A DNA stretch of 64,000 nt from Chloroflexus aggregans DSM 9485 (GTDB taxonomy: Bacteria; Chloroflexota; Chloroflexia; Chloroflexales; Chloroflexaceae), in the NCBI RefSeq assembly GCF_000021945.1, contig NC_011831.1, forward strand, positions 1,997,353 to 2,061,352, read 5' to 3'. This document shows positions 35,956 to 44,426 of this stretch, piece after piece (position 1 is the first letter of the stretch; every line of letters starts with the position of its first letter). The notes beneath the pieces were generated by a model that was not told the DNA's origin, searched no databases, and was given only the letters and a program-made list of their open reading frames with translations. Position numbers and translations under genes: made by a program.

Positions 35956-35981
35956 TTGCCCTTCTCTGTCGAGGAGGGCAA
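35956..35981 (+). terminator. Hairpin after ilvE, possible terminator
   Basis: An 11-bp stem TTGCCCTTCTC/GAGGAGGGCAA (one G-T pair) with loop TGTC, 9 bases after the ilvE stop. There is no T run after it, so it may act as an mRNA stabiliser instead. Confidence 0.5.
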
Positions 35982-36018
35982 CCAACTCATTCCGCATCTC
36001 GACGTGACACAAAGCACA

Positions 36019-36027
36019 TGGTATAAT
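36019..36027 (+). promoter_or_regulatory. Extended -10 promoter of the CBM48 gene
   Basis: TGGTATAAT, a consensus extended -10, 57 bases before the ATG at 36084. No clear -35. Confidence 0.5.
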
Positions 36028-36083
36028 AAATAACAATCTCTGACAGTGTTGTCAGCATAACGGCCCGACAAAGGAGTTTGGCC

Positions 36084-36479
36084 ATGATTACGAAACGTCT
36101 CGGTCCTGCTGGCAAAGTGCGAGTGACCTTCTCACTACCCGCCGCACTCTGGGCCGACACTATCTACCTCGTCGGTGATTTCAACGGTTGGAATCGTCAT
36201 GCAACTCCCCTCCGCGCCACCGAACACGGTTGGATGGTGACGCTCGACCTTGAAGCTGGGCGCACCTACCAATACCGCTATCTCGTCAACGACAACGAAT
36301 GGCATAACGACTGGAACGCCGACGGTTATGTACCAAACCCTTACGGTGGTGACAACTCAGTGGTCGATACAACTATCTTTGCCCACCTTCCCCCCGACGA
36401 AGAACGGGCTGTCGGAGAACCGATCTTGACACCATTGCCCAAACACACCCCTCGCCTACGGCACGTCTCAACTGGATGA
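36084..36479 (+). CDS. Stand-alone CBM48/isoamylase-N glycogen-binding-type domain protein
   Basis: A 131-residue soluble protein consisting almost only of one early-set beta-sandwich domain of the CBM48/AMPK-beta type. Seen: [40 protein letters not shown] and the [20 protein letters not shown] stretch, where the W/N/Y residues are those that contact starch or glycogen in relatives. A 30-residue tail follows. No catalytic domain is attached. It may bind glycogen or target a partner protein to it. AAGGAG lies 8 bases before the ATG. Confidence 0.85.
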   Translation: MITKRLGPAGKVRVTFSLPAALWADTIYLVGDFNGWNRHATPLRATEHGWMVTLDLEAGRTYQYRYLVNDNEWHNDWNADGYVPNPYGGDNSVVDTTIFAHLPPDEERAVGEPILTPLPKHTPRLRHVSTG

Positions 36480-36488
36480 AGCAAAGTT

Positions 36489-36497
36489 TGTTATAAT
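36489..36497 (+). promoter_or_regulatory. Extended -10 promoter of guaA
   Basis: TGTTATAAT at 36489-36497, 83 bases before the guaA ATG. The transcript would start near 36504, just before the leader hairpin. Confidence 0.55.
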
Positions 36498-36511
36498 GCC
36501 GGTAGCGACGC

Positions 36512-36539
36512 GAAAGGGCGCAGCAACCTGCGCCCTTTC
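36512..36539 (+). promoter_or_regulatory. Leader hairpin of guaA
   Basis: A perfect 12-bp stem GAAAGGGCGCAG/CTGCGCCCTTTC with loop CAAC, about 8 bases into the predicted transcript and 40 bases before the guaA start. The right arm ends TTTCGTCTATC, not a strong T run. It could be an attenuator, a 5' stabiliser or a protein site. It does not resemble a purine riboswitch. Confidence 0.55.
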
Positions 36540-36579
36540 GTCTATCGGTACTCACAAGGTAGATAGATATAGGTACACA

Positions 36580-38121
36580 ATGACGACTCACAGTATTCCG
36601 GTGCTCGATTTTGGTTCCCAGACGGCGCAGTTGATCGTGCGGCGGCTGCGCGAATTGGGCTATTATAGCGAGTTGCTTGCACACGATGCGCCGGAAGCGC
36701 AGATCCGTGCGCTGAACCCGGTTGGAATTGTCCTTAGTGGTGGTCCGGCCAGTGTGTATGAGCCGGAGGCGCCAACTTTACCGCCATGGCTCATCGAAAG
36801 CAAGCTGCCCGTACTTGGAATTTGCTACGGTATGCAACTAATCAGCCACACCCTCGGTGGTGTGGTGCGTCGTCCATCTGGGCGTGAGTACGGCCCGGCG
36901 ATGATCACCGTCACCCAACCCCACCCACTTTTTGCCGATACCCCCACCGAACAGCCGGTCTGGATGAGTCATGGCGACCGAATCGAGCAGTTGCCCACCG
37001 GCTTTACGGCAATCGCCGCCAGCCAGGCCACGCCGTTTGCCGCCATTGCCGACGACCACCGACGCTGGTACGGTGTCCAGTTTCACCCGGAAGTGGTGCA
37101 TACCGTGTATGGGCGAGCACTTTTGACCAACTTTGCCAAACTATGCGGGGCAAAACCCGAATGGCAGCCGAGCAGTTTTGTCACCGAAGCGATTGAACGG
37201 GTTCGAGCACAGGTCGGCCCACACGGGCGCGTCATCTGCGCCCTCTCCGGCGGGGTTGATTCGGCAGTGGCGGCTCTGATCATCCATCACGCTATCGGTG
37301 ACCGGTTGACCTGCGTGTTCGTTGATAACGGCCTCTTGCGCGCCGGCGAAGCTGAACAGGTCATCAACACCTTTCGTGAACATTTTCACGTACCGCTGAT
37401 CGCAGTCGATGCGCGTGAAGAGTTTCTCGCTGCCTTAGAGGGTGTGGTTGATCCTGAGCAGAAGCGCAAGATTATCGGCGAGAAGTTTATTCGGATTTTC
37501 GAGCGCGAAGCGCGTTCGTTAGCAGACGTAGAGTTCCTCGCCCAAGGGACGCTCTACCCCGATGTAATCGAATCGACTGCACCGGACCGACCGAAGGCAG
37601 CAAAGATCAAAACGCATCACAACGTTGGCGGGCTACCCGCCGACATGCAACTGAAGCTGGTTGAGCCGCTCCGCTACCTATTCAAAGATGAAGTACGCGC
37701 AGCAGGGCTGCAACTCGGCTTGCCCGAAGAGTGGGTATGGCGACATCCTTTCCCCGGACCCGGTCTCGCCGTGCGGATCATCGGTACGGTAACGTGGGAA
37801 CGGCTAGAGACATTGCGCAAAGCCGACAGCATCTTCCTTGAAGAGCTGCGGGCAAGCGGCTACTACCGTGCAACCCAACAGGCATTCGCCGTTCTCCTGC
37901 CGGTGCAAAGCGTCGGTGTGATGGGGGACGGGCGTAGTTATGGTTTCACTATCGCACTGCGCGCGATTACCACCGAAGACTACATGACAGCCGACTGGGC
38001 GCGCTTACCCTACGAATTACTGGCACACGTCAGTAGCCGAATTGTGAATGAGGTCGAAGGCGTCAATCGCGTCGTATACGATATTTCGTCGAAGCCACCG
38101 GCCACTATCGAGTGGGAGTAG
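36580..38121 (+). CDS. guaA: GMP synthase (glutamine-hydrolysing)
   Basis: A 513-residue enzyme that makes GMP from XMP, ATP and glutamine. The N-terminal glutaminase domain has [21 protein letters not shown] (Cys nucleophile) and the C-terminal His-Pro-Glu in VQFHPEV. The ATP-pyrophosphatase domain has [20 protein letters not shown] (P-loop), [11 protein letters not shown] and [13 protein letters not shown]. The dimerisation domain ends [12 protein letters not shown]...PPATIEWE. The ATG at 36580 ([15 protein letters not shown]) is chosen because the upstream open frame covers the leader hairpin. Confidence 0.97.
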   Translation: MTTHSIPVLDFGSQTAQLIVRRLRELGYYSELLAHDAPEAQIRALNPVGIVLSGGPASVYEPEAPTLPPWLIESKLPVLGICYGMQLISHTLGGVVRRPSGREYGPAMITVTQPHPLFADTPTEQPVWMSHGDRIEQLPTGFTAIAASQATPFAAIADDHRRWYGVQFHPEVVHTVYGRALLTNFAKLCGAKPEWQPSSFVTEAIERVRAQVGPHGRVICALSGGVDSAVAALIIHHAIGDRLTCVFVDNGLLRAGEAEQVINTFREHFHVPLIAVDAREEFLAALEGVVDPEQKRKIIGEKFIRIFEREARSLADVEFLAQGTLYPDVIESTAPDRPKAAKIKTHHNVGGLPADMQLKLVEPLRYLFKDEVRAAGLQLGLPEEWVWRHPFPGPGLAVRIIGTVTWERLETLRKADSIFLEELRASGYYRATQQAFAVLLPVQSVGVMGDGRSYGFTIALRAITTEDYMTADWARLPYELLAHVSSRIVNEVEGVNRVVYDISSKPPATIEWE

Positions 38122-38139
38122 CGATCATCGCTGCCGGTA

Positions 38140-38148
38140 TGCTACAAT
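38140..38148 (+). promoter_or_regulatory. Extended -10 element just before cmk
   Basis: TGCTACAAT at 38140-38148. The usual start point would be about 38155, which is the A of the cmk ATG, so the message may be leaderless. Confidence 0.45.
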
Positions 38149-38154
38149 AAAGCC

Positions 38155-38847
38155 ATGCGCGTACCACAAACCATCGCAATCGACGGTCAATCGGCAGCAG
38201 GGAAAAGTACACTCGGCGCTTTATTGGCCGAGGCGCTAGGCTATCTCTATTTCGATACCGGAGTGATGTACCGCGCACTAGCACTGGCCGCATTACGGGC
38301 GGGTATCGATCCCGACGATGAAGCAGCCCTGAGCGAATTGGCCCATCAGTTAGTCATTGATGTCACCCAACCGACAGTCGCCGATGGACGGCAATACACA
38401 GTTTTGGTCAACGGTGAAGATGTAACGTGGGCAATCCGCAGCCCCGAAGTCGAGCGGATCGTCTCACGCGCCGCTCGTTTCCCTTCGGTGCGACGCGAAA
38501 TGGTTCGTCAACAACAACTTATCGGTCAGCGCGGACGAGTGGTGATGGTAGGGCGCGATATTGGTACCGTGGTCATGCCCAACGCCGATCTGAAAATCTA
38601 TTTGCAAGCGTCATTGGCCGAACGTGCCCGCCGGCGGGCTGCCGAGTTGCGCAGCCGGAATATTGACATGCCCCTCGAACAGATTGCCGCTGCCCTGGCC
38701 GAACGCGATGCGCTCGATGCCCACGTTTCACAACCGGCTGCCGATGCGATCATTCTCGTTAACGATGGGTTGACCCCGGCAGAAGAGGTGGCATTGGTGC
38801 TCAACCGTTTTGTGTATAGCGAACAGGCGCTGGAGAATGGCCATTAA
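38155..38847 (+). CDS. cmk: Cytidylate kinase
   Basis: A 230-residue nucleoside-monophosphate kinase that phosphorylates CMP and dCMP. Seen: P-loop IDGQSAAGKST (8-18), FDTGVMYRALALAALRAGI (CMP-binding), VMVGRDIGTVVMPNADLKIY (with the conserved GRDIGT) and the LID region RARRRAAELRSRNID. No Shine-Dalgarno sequence is seen before the ATG, and the nearest -10 is only 6 bases away. Confidence 0.95.
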   Translation: MRVPQTIAIDGQSAAGKSTLGALLAEALGYLYFDTGVMYRALALAALRAGIDPDDEAALSELAHQLVIDVTQPTVADGRQYTVLVNGEDVTWAIRSPEVERIVSRAARFPSVRREMVRQQQLIGQRGRVVMVGRDIGTVVMPNADLKIYLQASLAERARRRAAELRSRNIDMPLEQIAAALAERDALDAHVSQPAADAIILVNDGLTPAEEVALVLNRFVYSEQALENGH

Positions 38848-38939
38848 GTAGATTGACCTATGCCTCACACGTTTAGCCAGTCATACGCTGGGGAACGCTA
38901 GTCTTCCTGCCCGTTGACCGATACGAGAGGGGCTGTACG

Positions 38940-40664
38940 GTGAAAATCGGTAAAGCCATCGATAAGCTACTCTACGAAGACGCTGACGCAGCGCTTGATC
39001 TGGCACCGAATGAGGAGATCCTCTACGTTACCGGGCGCCATTGGATCATCTTGATGGCGCGGCTGATCGTTCCATTAATCGGGATCGGTTTCTTCGGTGG
39101 CATTGCTTTTTATCGTGCGATTGGTGGTGGCTTTCTGGTAACCGATACCGGCGAACCAACCGGTTTTGATTTGTTCAATATCCTGTTGGTCCTGATTGAA
39201 GCGGTTTTGCTGCTCTTCTGGGTCGCACTATGGGTACGCGGTGGCAAAGACCCAAATCCGGGGCGAGTGTTGTTGGCTGCGAATCTGGCTGTGCTCGCTC
39301 TGATCTATTTTCGCTATAACGGTGGACGTATTTTCTACATCGATCCCGGACGGTTCTTCGGGCAAGCGTTCGATCCGATCAATCTGGTGTTCATCAGTCT
39401 AGCTATCGTCAGTCTCTTCTCCATCTTCCTTATCGTCTACGATTGGCTCAACGACGAATTGATCCTCACCAACCGCCGGGTCGTGTACGATAATGATCAG
39501 GTCTTTATTCCGCGCTTGATTGAACGGCGGGTACAGGAGCAAATCTTTATCGAAGAGATTCAAGACGTGGTTGCAGCCACGAAAACCTACTTGCAACACT
39601 GGTTCCAATACGGCACTATCACGATTAAGTCGGCACGGATCGGCGGCAATATCGTCTTCCACGGCGCACGTAATCCGAAAGAGATGCAGCGCCGTATTAT
39701 GGCACAGGTGAACGAAAACCGACGCAAGCGTACCGAGACCGATCTCGAAAAGATGGTCGAAGCGCGGGTCTATAATGAACCACCACCGAAAGTCAAACGA
39801 CCGTTACCGCCGGTCAAACCTCGGTGGGATTGGTTGAGTTGGCTGCTCCCCGCCAACCCTGAAGTCAATGCGGAAAAAGAGACGGTCATTTGGCGCAAGC
39901 ACTGGGTTTTTCTCTTGCGCGGATTATTCCCGCCTTTCGCCATGCTCTTTGTCGGATGGATAATCGTGGTGCTTCTTGGTAGTTGGGGGCTTCTACCGAC
40001 GGTATGGATGACGGTGCTGATCGGTGCGCTACTGATCGCCTTTGTGCTGTGGTCGCTGTGGGAAGTAGAAGATTATCGCAACGATATTTACATCTTGACA
40101 CCAACGAACATTATTGATGTTGAAAAGAAGCCGCTTGGTCCTGAAGATCGGCGTACCGCCAGTCTTGGGGCAATTACCAATGTCTCATTTGAGACGACAT
40201 TTATCAGTAACTTGCTGGGTTATGGCAATGTGGTAGTCGAAACGGCGGGCGGCGGTGGCAAGTTCACCTTCAACCACGTGCCAAACCCACGTGACGTAGT
40301 GGCGATGGTCAATGAATACTACGTGATGTTTAAGCGCTCTGAGAAAGAACGTTCACTCAACGATATGCTTGAATTGCTCCGCCATTACCATTTGGCTCAG
40401 CAACGGCACCACGAACTCCTCCCGGTGAATGGCACTGGGGCGAACGAACCTACACCGGCTACGCAACCTCTTGCCGGGGCACCACCCACAACGGCAACAA
40501 CGGTATTGGCACCCGCCGTTTCTCCCATGCAAACTGCGGCAACGATGCCGGTTTCCACCGAACAGCAGTTACACCCGGCAACAGACCCCGCTCTGGCCGT
40601 GACCCAGACGGCAACCGACTCTGCACATTCTGTTCGTCCTGGAAAAGAGCAGTCATCAGCATGA
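38940..40664 (+). CDS. Membrane protein with two bacterial PH (bPH_2-type) domains
   Basis: A 574-residue protein. The first half has four hydrophobic segments (about 34-58, HWIILMARLIVPLIGIGFF; 75-100; 110-127; 143-165) followed by a PH-like domain starting NDELILTNRRVVYDNDQVFI. The second half has two further helices (about 320-365) followed by a second PH-like domain (EDYRNDIYILTPTNIIDVEK... FETTFISNLLGYGNVVVETA). The C-terminal 90 residues are a Pro/Thr/Ala-rich, probably disordered tail. The duplication (helices plus PH) is clear. The start is GTG at 38940 with GAGGGGC weakly upstream. The next gene overlaps its stop by ATGA. Function is unknown. Confidence 0.82.
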   Translation: MKIGKAIDKLLYEDADAALDLAPNEEILYVTGRHWIILMARLIVPLIGIGFFGGIAFYRAIGGGFLVTDTGEPTGFDLFNILLVLIEAVLLLFWVALWVRGGKDPNPGRVLLAANLAVLALIYFRYNGGRIFYIDPGRFFGQAFDPINLVFISLAIVSLFSIFLIVYDWLNDELILTNRRVVYDNDQVFIPRLIERRVQEQIFIEEIQDVVAATKTYLQHWFQYGTITIKSARIGGNIVFHGARNPKEMQRRIMAQVNENRRKRTETDLEKMVEARVYNEPPPKVKRPLPPVKPRWDWLSWLLPANPEVNAEKETVIWRKHWVFLLRGLFPPFAMLFVGWIIVVLLGSWGLLPTVWMTVLIGALLIAFVLWSLWEVEDYRNDIYILTPTNIIDVEKKPLGPEDRRTASLGAITNVSFETTFISNLLGYGNVVVETAGGGGKFTFNHVPNPRDVVAMVNEYYVMFKRSEKERSLNDMLELLRHYHLAQQRHHELLPVNGTGANEPTPATQPLAGAPPTTATTVLAPAVSPMQTAATMPVSTEQQLHPATDPALAVTQTATDSAHSVRPGKEQSSA

Positions 40665-42547
40665 GAGCACGCCTTTACCTCATAGTTATACTGGTACTCA
40701 CGTTGGTACCAATCAGCGCGGCTGCCCAACAACCATCGCCAATCAGCATCACCGTACAGGTAGGACTTGACGGCGAGGGAAGTTTTCGGCCCAAATACTG
40801 GGTACCGGTCTTCGTCACACTTGCCAATGACGGGCCAGACCAGCAGATCAAGCTCGAATGGCGCGACCAGAACACAGGGTCTTTCACCCAAAGCTATGTG
40901 CTTGATCTACCCGGCGGTGCGCGCAAGCAGATCGTGTTACCGGTTATCCAAACCTCTCGTAGCGCAATCTTGACTGCGACGGCAAACGGCGTACAGGTGT
41001 TTCGCGAACGGATTTTCCTCAAGCAACTGCCTGATGATCAGATAGCAATCGGCTTGCTAAGTACCGATCCCACTGTGTTGAGTAGCTTGACGATTGCCGA
41101 TTTCGGAGCGACTCGCGGCGCCACGATTATCCCACTGACACCGGCGTTGCTGGTCGATAACCCGCTGCTGCTGACGGCAATTGATGTGATCGCCGTGCGC
41201 GAACTCACCGCCGAACTACGTCCAGAACAGCGGGAGGCTCTGATCACATGGGTGCAACAGGGCGGCACCTTGCTGATCGGCGGTGGAGCAGTCGGCGAAA
41301 CGGCCATCCGCACCTTTGCCGATATGCTCCCGGTCACCGTTGGGCCGCTCCAAGGGAATTGGCCGGTCAACACTTTAGCACAGCTTATCGGTTTGAGTGG
41401 GTTAAGCAACAGCGTCCCCCAACTTACGGCACATACCGTCACGTTACGGGCAAATGCCCATGCACTGACCAATGATACGCTGATTAGCCAGATGGAGCTA
41501 GGAGCGGGAAAAATCATCTTCGCCGCGTTCGATCTTGCCACATTGCGGGCCTGGCCGGGTGAGGCCAAACTGTGGGCGAAGGTTCTCGCGCTTCAACCCC
41601 GGATTGACATCGGGGCAACGTTCCGTTTTAGTTTTAACGATCTGCTACAAAGTAGTTTGAATCAACCACTGTTTGAGCTACCATCAACGATGGTGATGCT
41701 CGGCCTTATCAGCTTGTACATTATCGTGATCGGGCCGCTTCACTTCTTCATTTTACGTCAACTACGTCGGCTCGAATGGGCATGGCTGACCACACCACTG
41801 CTGATCGTTATCTTTCTGCTCGGCACTTATGGCATGAGCTTCGCCCTTCGTGGTACCCAAACGCAGATCGTTCAACTCACCATTGTACAAACCACGGCTA
41901 AAAGTGAGACGGCCATCACAACAACGTTTGCCGGCATATTTTCCCCACAGCGGAGCCGTTATACGCTGACTGTCACCGATACGGCCTTCGTTACCCCAAT
42001 GCGTACCGATGTCGGGCCGGTTGAGACACAACGCGACGACAACGCAGTGACCATCCCCGACCTTCAACTCGATGCGTCAGCATTTCAGACATGGATCGCC
42101 GAGGAAGGAGGACCCAATCCGGTACAGATCGGTGCGCAAATCACGCGCGAGGGCCAGGCTTGGAATGGAAGTGTAACCAATATCGGCGAATTCCCACTCC
42201 GCGATGTCATGGTGGTCTGGCAGAACAATATGCAATGGATCGGTGACTTGCCAGCCGGCGCTGAGGCAACGATCACCCTCAACCCTAATCAAGGTAATTT
42301 CCTACGCGAATTCATCCCCAACGATCAGAATAGTTTACTGAACCACACGTTTGTGCTAGAGAACTTGTTTTGGTATAGTCAGACAACGAACCGATTTACA
42401 CCACCTAACGAACCACCTAGCATGCCCGATACCAGGATGTACCTGATCGGCTGGAGTGAGCAAGTGACGCCGGTATTCCAGATCGACGGTGTCGCGACCC
42501 GGACCCGTGGTGAGACGTTGTATATCGTGGCCCTACAGCAACCGTGA
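40661..42547 (+). CDS. Exported membrane protein with GATase1-like domain (GldG-like outline)
   Basis: A 628-residue protein. A signal peptide (LYLIVILVLTLVPISAAAQ) leads into a beta-rich extracellular domain (30-115). Residues about 125-290 (IAIGLLSTDPTVLSSLTIAD, LRPEQREALITWVQQGGTLL, IGGGAVGE) resemble the glutamine-amidotransferase-like domain of GldG and DUF4350 proteins, without a catalytic Cys. Two helices (about 345-400, MVMLGLISLYIIVIGPLHFF and LLIVIFLLGTYGMSF) anchor it, and a C-terminal beta domain follows. Its start overlaps the PH gene by four bases and the ABC ATPase gene is 35 bases downstream, suggesting one surface-related complex. Confidence 0.78.
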   Translation: MRARLYLIVILVLTLVPISAAAQQPSPISITVQVGLDGEGSFRPKYWVPVFVTLANDGPDQQIKLEWRDQNTGSFTQSYVLDLPGGARKQIVLPVIQTSRSAILTATANGVQVFRERIFLKQLPDDQIAIGLLSTDPTVLSSLTIADFGATRGATIIPLTPALLVDNPLLLTAIDVIAVRELTAELRPEQREALITWVQQGGTLLIGGGAVGETAIRTFADMLPVTVGPLQGNWPVNTLAQLIGLSGLSNSVPQLTAHTVTLRANAHALTNDTLISQMELGAGKIIFAAFDLATLRAWPGEAKLWAKVLALQPRIDIGATFRFSFNDLLQSSLNQPLFELPSTMVMLGLISLYIIVIGPLHFFILRQLRRLEWAWLTTPLLIVIFLLGTYGMSFALRGTQTQIVQLTIVQTTAKSETAITTTFAGIFSPQRSRYTLTVTDTAFVTPMRTDVGPVETQRDDNAVTIPDLQLDASAFQTWIAEEGGPNPVQIGAQITREGQAWNGSVTNIGEFPLRDVMVVWQNNMQWIGDLPAGAEATITLNPNQGNFLREFIPNDQNSLLNHTFVLENLFWYSQTTNRFTPPNEPPSMPDTRMYLIGWSEQVTPVFQIDGVATRTRGETLYIVALQQP

Positions 42548-42582
42548 TACTGTCTCTACTTTAGCGGTTGGTGGACGAACGT

Positions 42583-43533
42583 ATGACGGCGATTGTCGAA
42601 ACCAAAAATCTTACCCGCTACTACGGCGAACAACTAGCGCTTAACCATCTCAATCTCCAAATACCGGTCGGGGCGGTGTACGGCTTTATCGGGCCTAACG
42701 GCGCCGGCAAGACCACCACGATGCGGATTCTCACGACTCTCTTGCAGCCATCGGGAGGGGAAGCGTGGGTAGCCGGACTATCGGTAACTCAGCAACGGGC
42801 CGAGGTACGACGTGTCGTTGGGTTCATGCCTGACTCGTTTGGCTTCTATAACAACATGACCGCTGCCGAATATCTCGACTTTTTTGCCGCCGCCTATCAC
42901 GTACCACCGGCACGACGGCGAGCCTTGATCGATGATCTATTGGCGCTGGTCGATCTCGCCCATAAACGCGATAGCGATGTTATGTCACTTTCACGGGGGA
43001 TGAAGCAGCGTCTCAGCCTTGCCCGTACCCTCATCCACGATCCACAACTCCTGATCCTCGATGAACCGGCCAGTGGTCTTGACCCACGCGCACGGGTGGA
43101 GTTGCGCGAATTGCTCCGCGAACTACGCCGGCTCGGCAAAACGATTATGATCAGCTCGCACATTCTCACCGAGCTGGCCGAGATGTGTACGCACATCGGT
43201 ATTATCGAACGAGGCACATTATTGGCATCGGGCGATGTCGAAACGATCATGCGCTCATTGCGTCCGCATCGTACTTTTGCGATCCACGTCATTAGCGACA
43301 TCGCAACCGCTGCCGAGATTGCCAGCACCGCCGATCATGTGCTGGCAGTACGTACTATCAATGACGACGGCCCACCCCGGATCGAAGTTGACATTGACGG
43401 CGATGATCATGCGGTGAGTGCGTTGCTGGCACGCTTGGTGAGCAATGGCACTGCGATCATTCATTTCGCTGCCCAAACCGGCAATTTGGAAGAAATCTTC
43501 CTCAAGGTGACCGAGGGCATCGTAGGCTCATAG
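42583..43533 (+). CDS. ABC-2-type transporter ATP-binding protein
   Basis: A 316-residue ABC ATPase. Seen: Walker A GPNGAGKTTTMR, Q-loop region GFMPDSFGFYNNMT, signature LSRGMKQRLSLA (the SRGM variant common in ABC-2 exporters), Walker B LLILDEPASGLDPRAR and H-loop ISSHILTEL. The last 90 residues are a small regulatory domain (HRTFAIHVISDIATAAEIAS...). It is the third gene of the PH-GldG-like-ABC unit. No permease gene is adjacent. The ATG at 42583 is preferred to a GTG five codons upstream. Confidence 0.9.
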   Translation: MTAIVETKNLTRYYGEQLALNHLNLQIPVGAVYGFIGPNGAGKTTTMRILTTLLQPSGGEAWVAGLSVTQQRAEVRRVVGFMPDSFGFYNNMTAAEYLDFFAAAYHVPPARRRALIDDLLALVDLAHKRDSDVMSLSRGMKQRLSLARTLIHDPQLLILDEPASGLDPRARVELRELLRELRRLGKTIMISSHILTELAEMCTHIGIIERGTLLASGDVETIMRSLRPHRTFAIHVISDIATAAEIASTADHVLAVRTINDDGPPRIEVDIDGDDHAVSALLARLVSNGTAIIHFAAQTGNLEEIFLKVTEGIVGS

Positions 43534-43613
43534 GCAGGCGTAGGATGAGCGGATCAACGTAGTACCTGCCTACTCCAACGCGCCGCAGCGCCGTCGTCGC
43601 ATACACGACCGGT

Positions 43614-43856
43614 CTACTCAACCTTTACCTCGCGCAACCTGCTCTGCACCAACTCGATCAGTTGTTGGGGAGTGACCCGCGGAAAATAATCGAAGTCGAT
43701 CATAACCGCAGGCACATCATCGCACGCAGCCATACAATCTAGCTCAACAACCCGCAGTTCGCCGGGATGATTAGCGCGCAGGCGGGCTAGCGTTTGCCAC
43801 AGATCAGGTCGGCTGCGGGCACAAAGCCGGCAGACGGTTAGTTCAATAGCGGCCAT
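43614..43856 (-). CDS. Thioredoxin-like [2Fe-2S] ferredoxin-type protein
   Basis: An 80-residue protein with four Cys in the pattern C9-x2-C12 and C41-x3-C45 (TVCRLCARS, LDCMAACDDVP). This fits the thioredoxin-fold ferredoxins related to NuoE and to (2Fe-2S) ferredoxin-domain proteins with a MAACDxVP-type loop. The usual first pair in that family is C-x(7-12)-C or C-x2-C; a redox role is likely, but the partner is unknown. It is a single gene, convergent with the ABC ATPase. Confidence 0.75.
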   Translation of the reverse strand: MAAIELTVCRLCARSRPDLWQTLARLRANHPGELRVVELDCMAACDDVPAVMIDFDYFPRVTPQQLIELVQSRLREVKVE

Positions 43857-44426
43857 CGCCTGCCTTCCTTTCTTGATTCAGGCAGTGGCTCGAAGGTGAG
43901 CACGGACAGCAACGACTCAGCGAGGCCCCGATTGAGTAAACGAGAACGTTCTGCATCGAATTGATCACGTAGCGTACCATCTAGCGATTACTGTCGGTTA
44001 CTGCCGGTATCGCTCTTGGAGGGGAACGGGGAACACCGAGGGCAGCTTACCGAGATGTCATGAACCTCTCAACATACATACTGTGGAATGCGACCGTCTT
44101 ACTGCCGCAAGCCATACGCAGACCATACTGCCGCAGGCCATAGTCCACATACTCCGCCAACATACTGCCGTTCACAGATACTTTGTCGGGACATCATCAG
44201 ACATTGCTGGACAAACCGGCATAATGTATGTTCCTAGTGTACAACCTTTGTCAATAGATTGCAAATACAAAATTATGCATACAGCGGAAGACAGCCGAGC
44301 ACCCCGTTCAGACGAAACCCTCAGCACAATGGAATTATCTGGCAAAACTACCGAAGGGATATGAGAGCAGAGGTAAACAACAGCTCACCTCCACTCTCCA
44401 TATCACCAGGCTGCACCGATAAGGAA
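43857..44426. other. Gene-free region with short repeats
   Basis: No gene is supported. The stretch holds TACTGCCGCAAGCCATACGC at 44100 and TACTGCCGCAGGCCATAG 26 bases later (44126), with a third shorter copy (TACTGCCG at 44164). The region to the right of 44200 is AT-rich. No promoter of good quality is seen. Confidence 0.5.

Noticed and set aside
36512-36539. guaA leader as a purine riboswitch
   Set aside because: Only one simple hairpin is present; no three-way junction or conserved purine-riboswitch loop sequences are seen.
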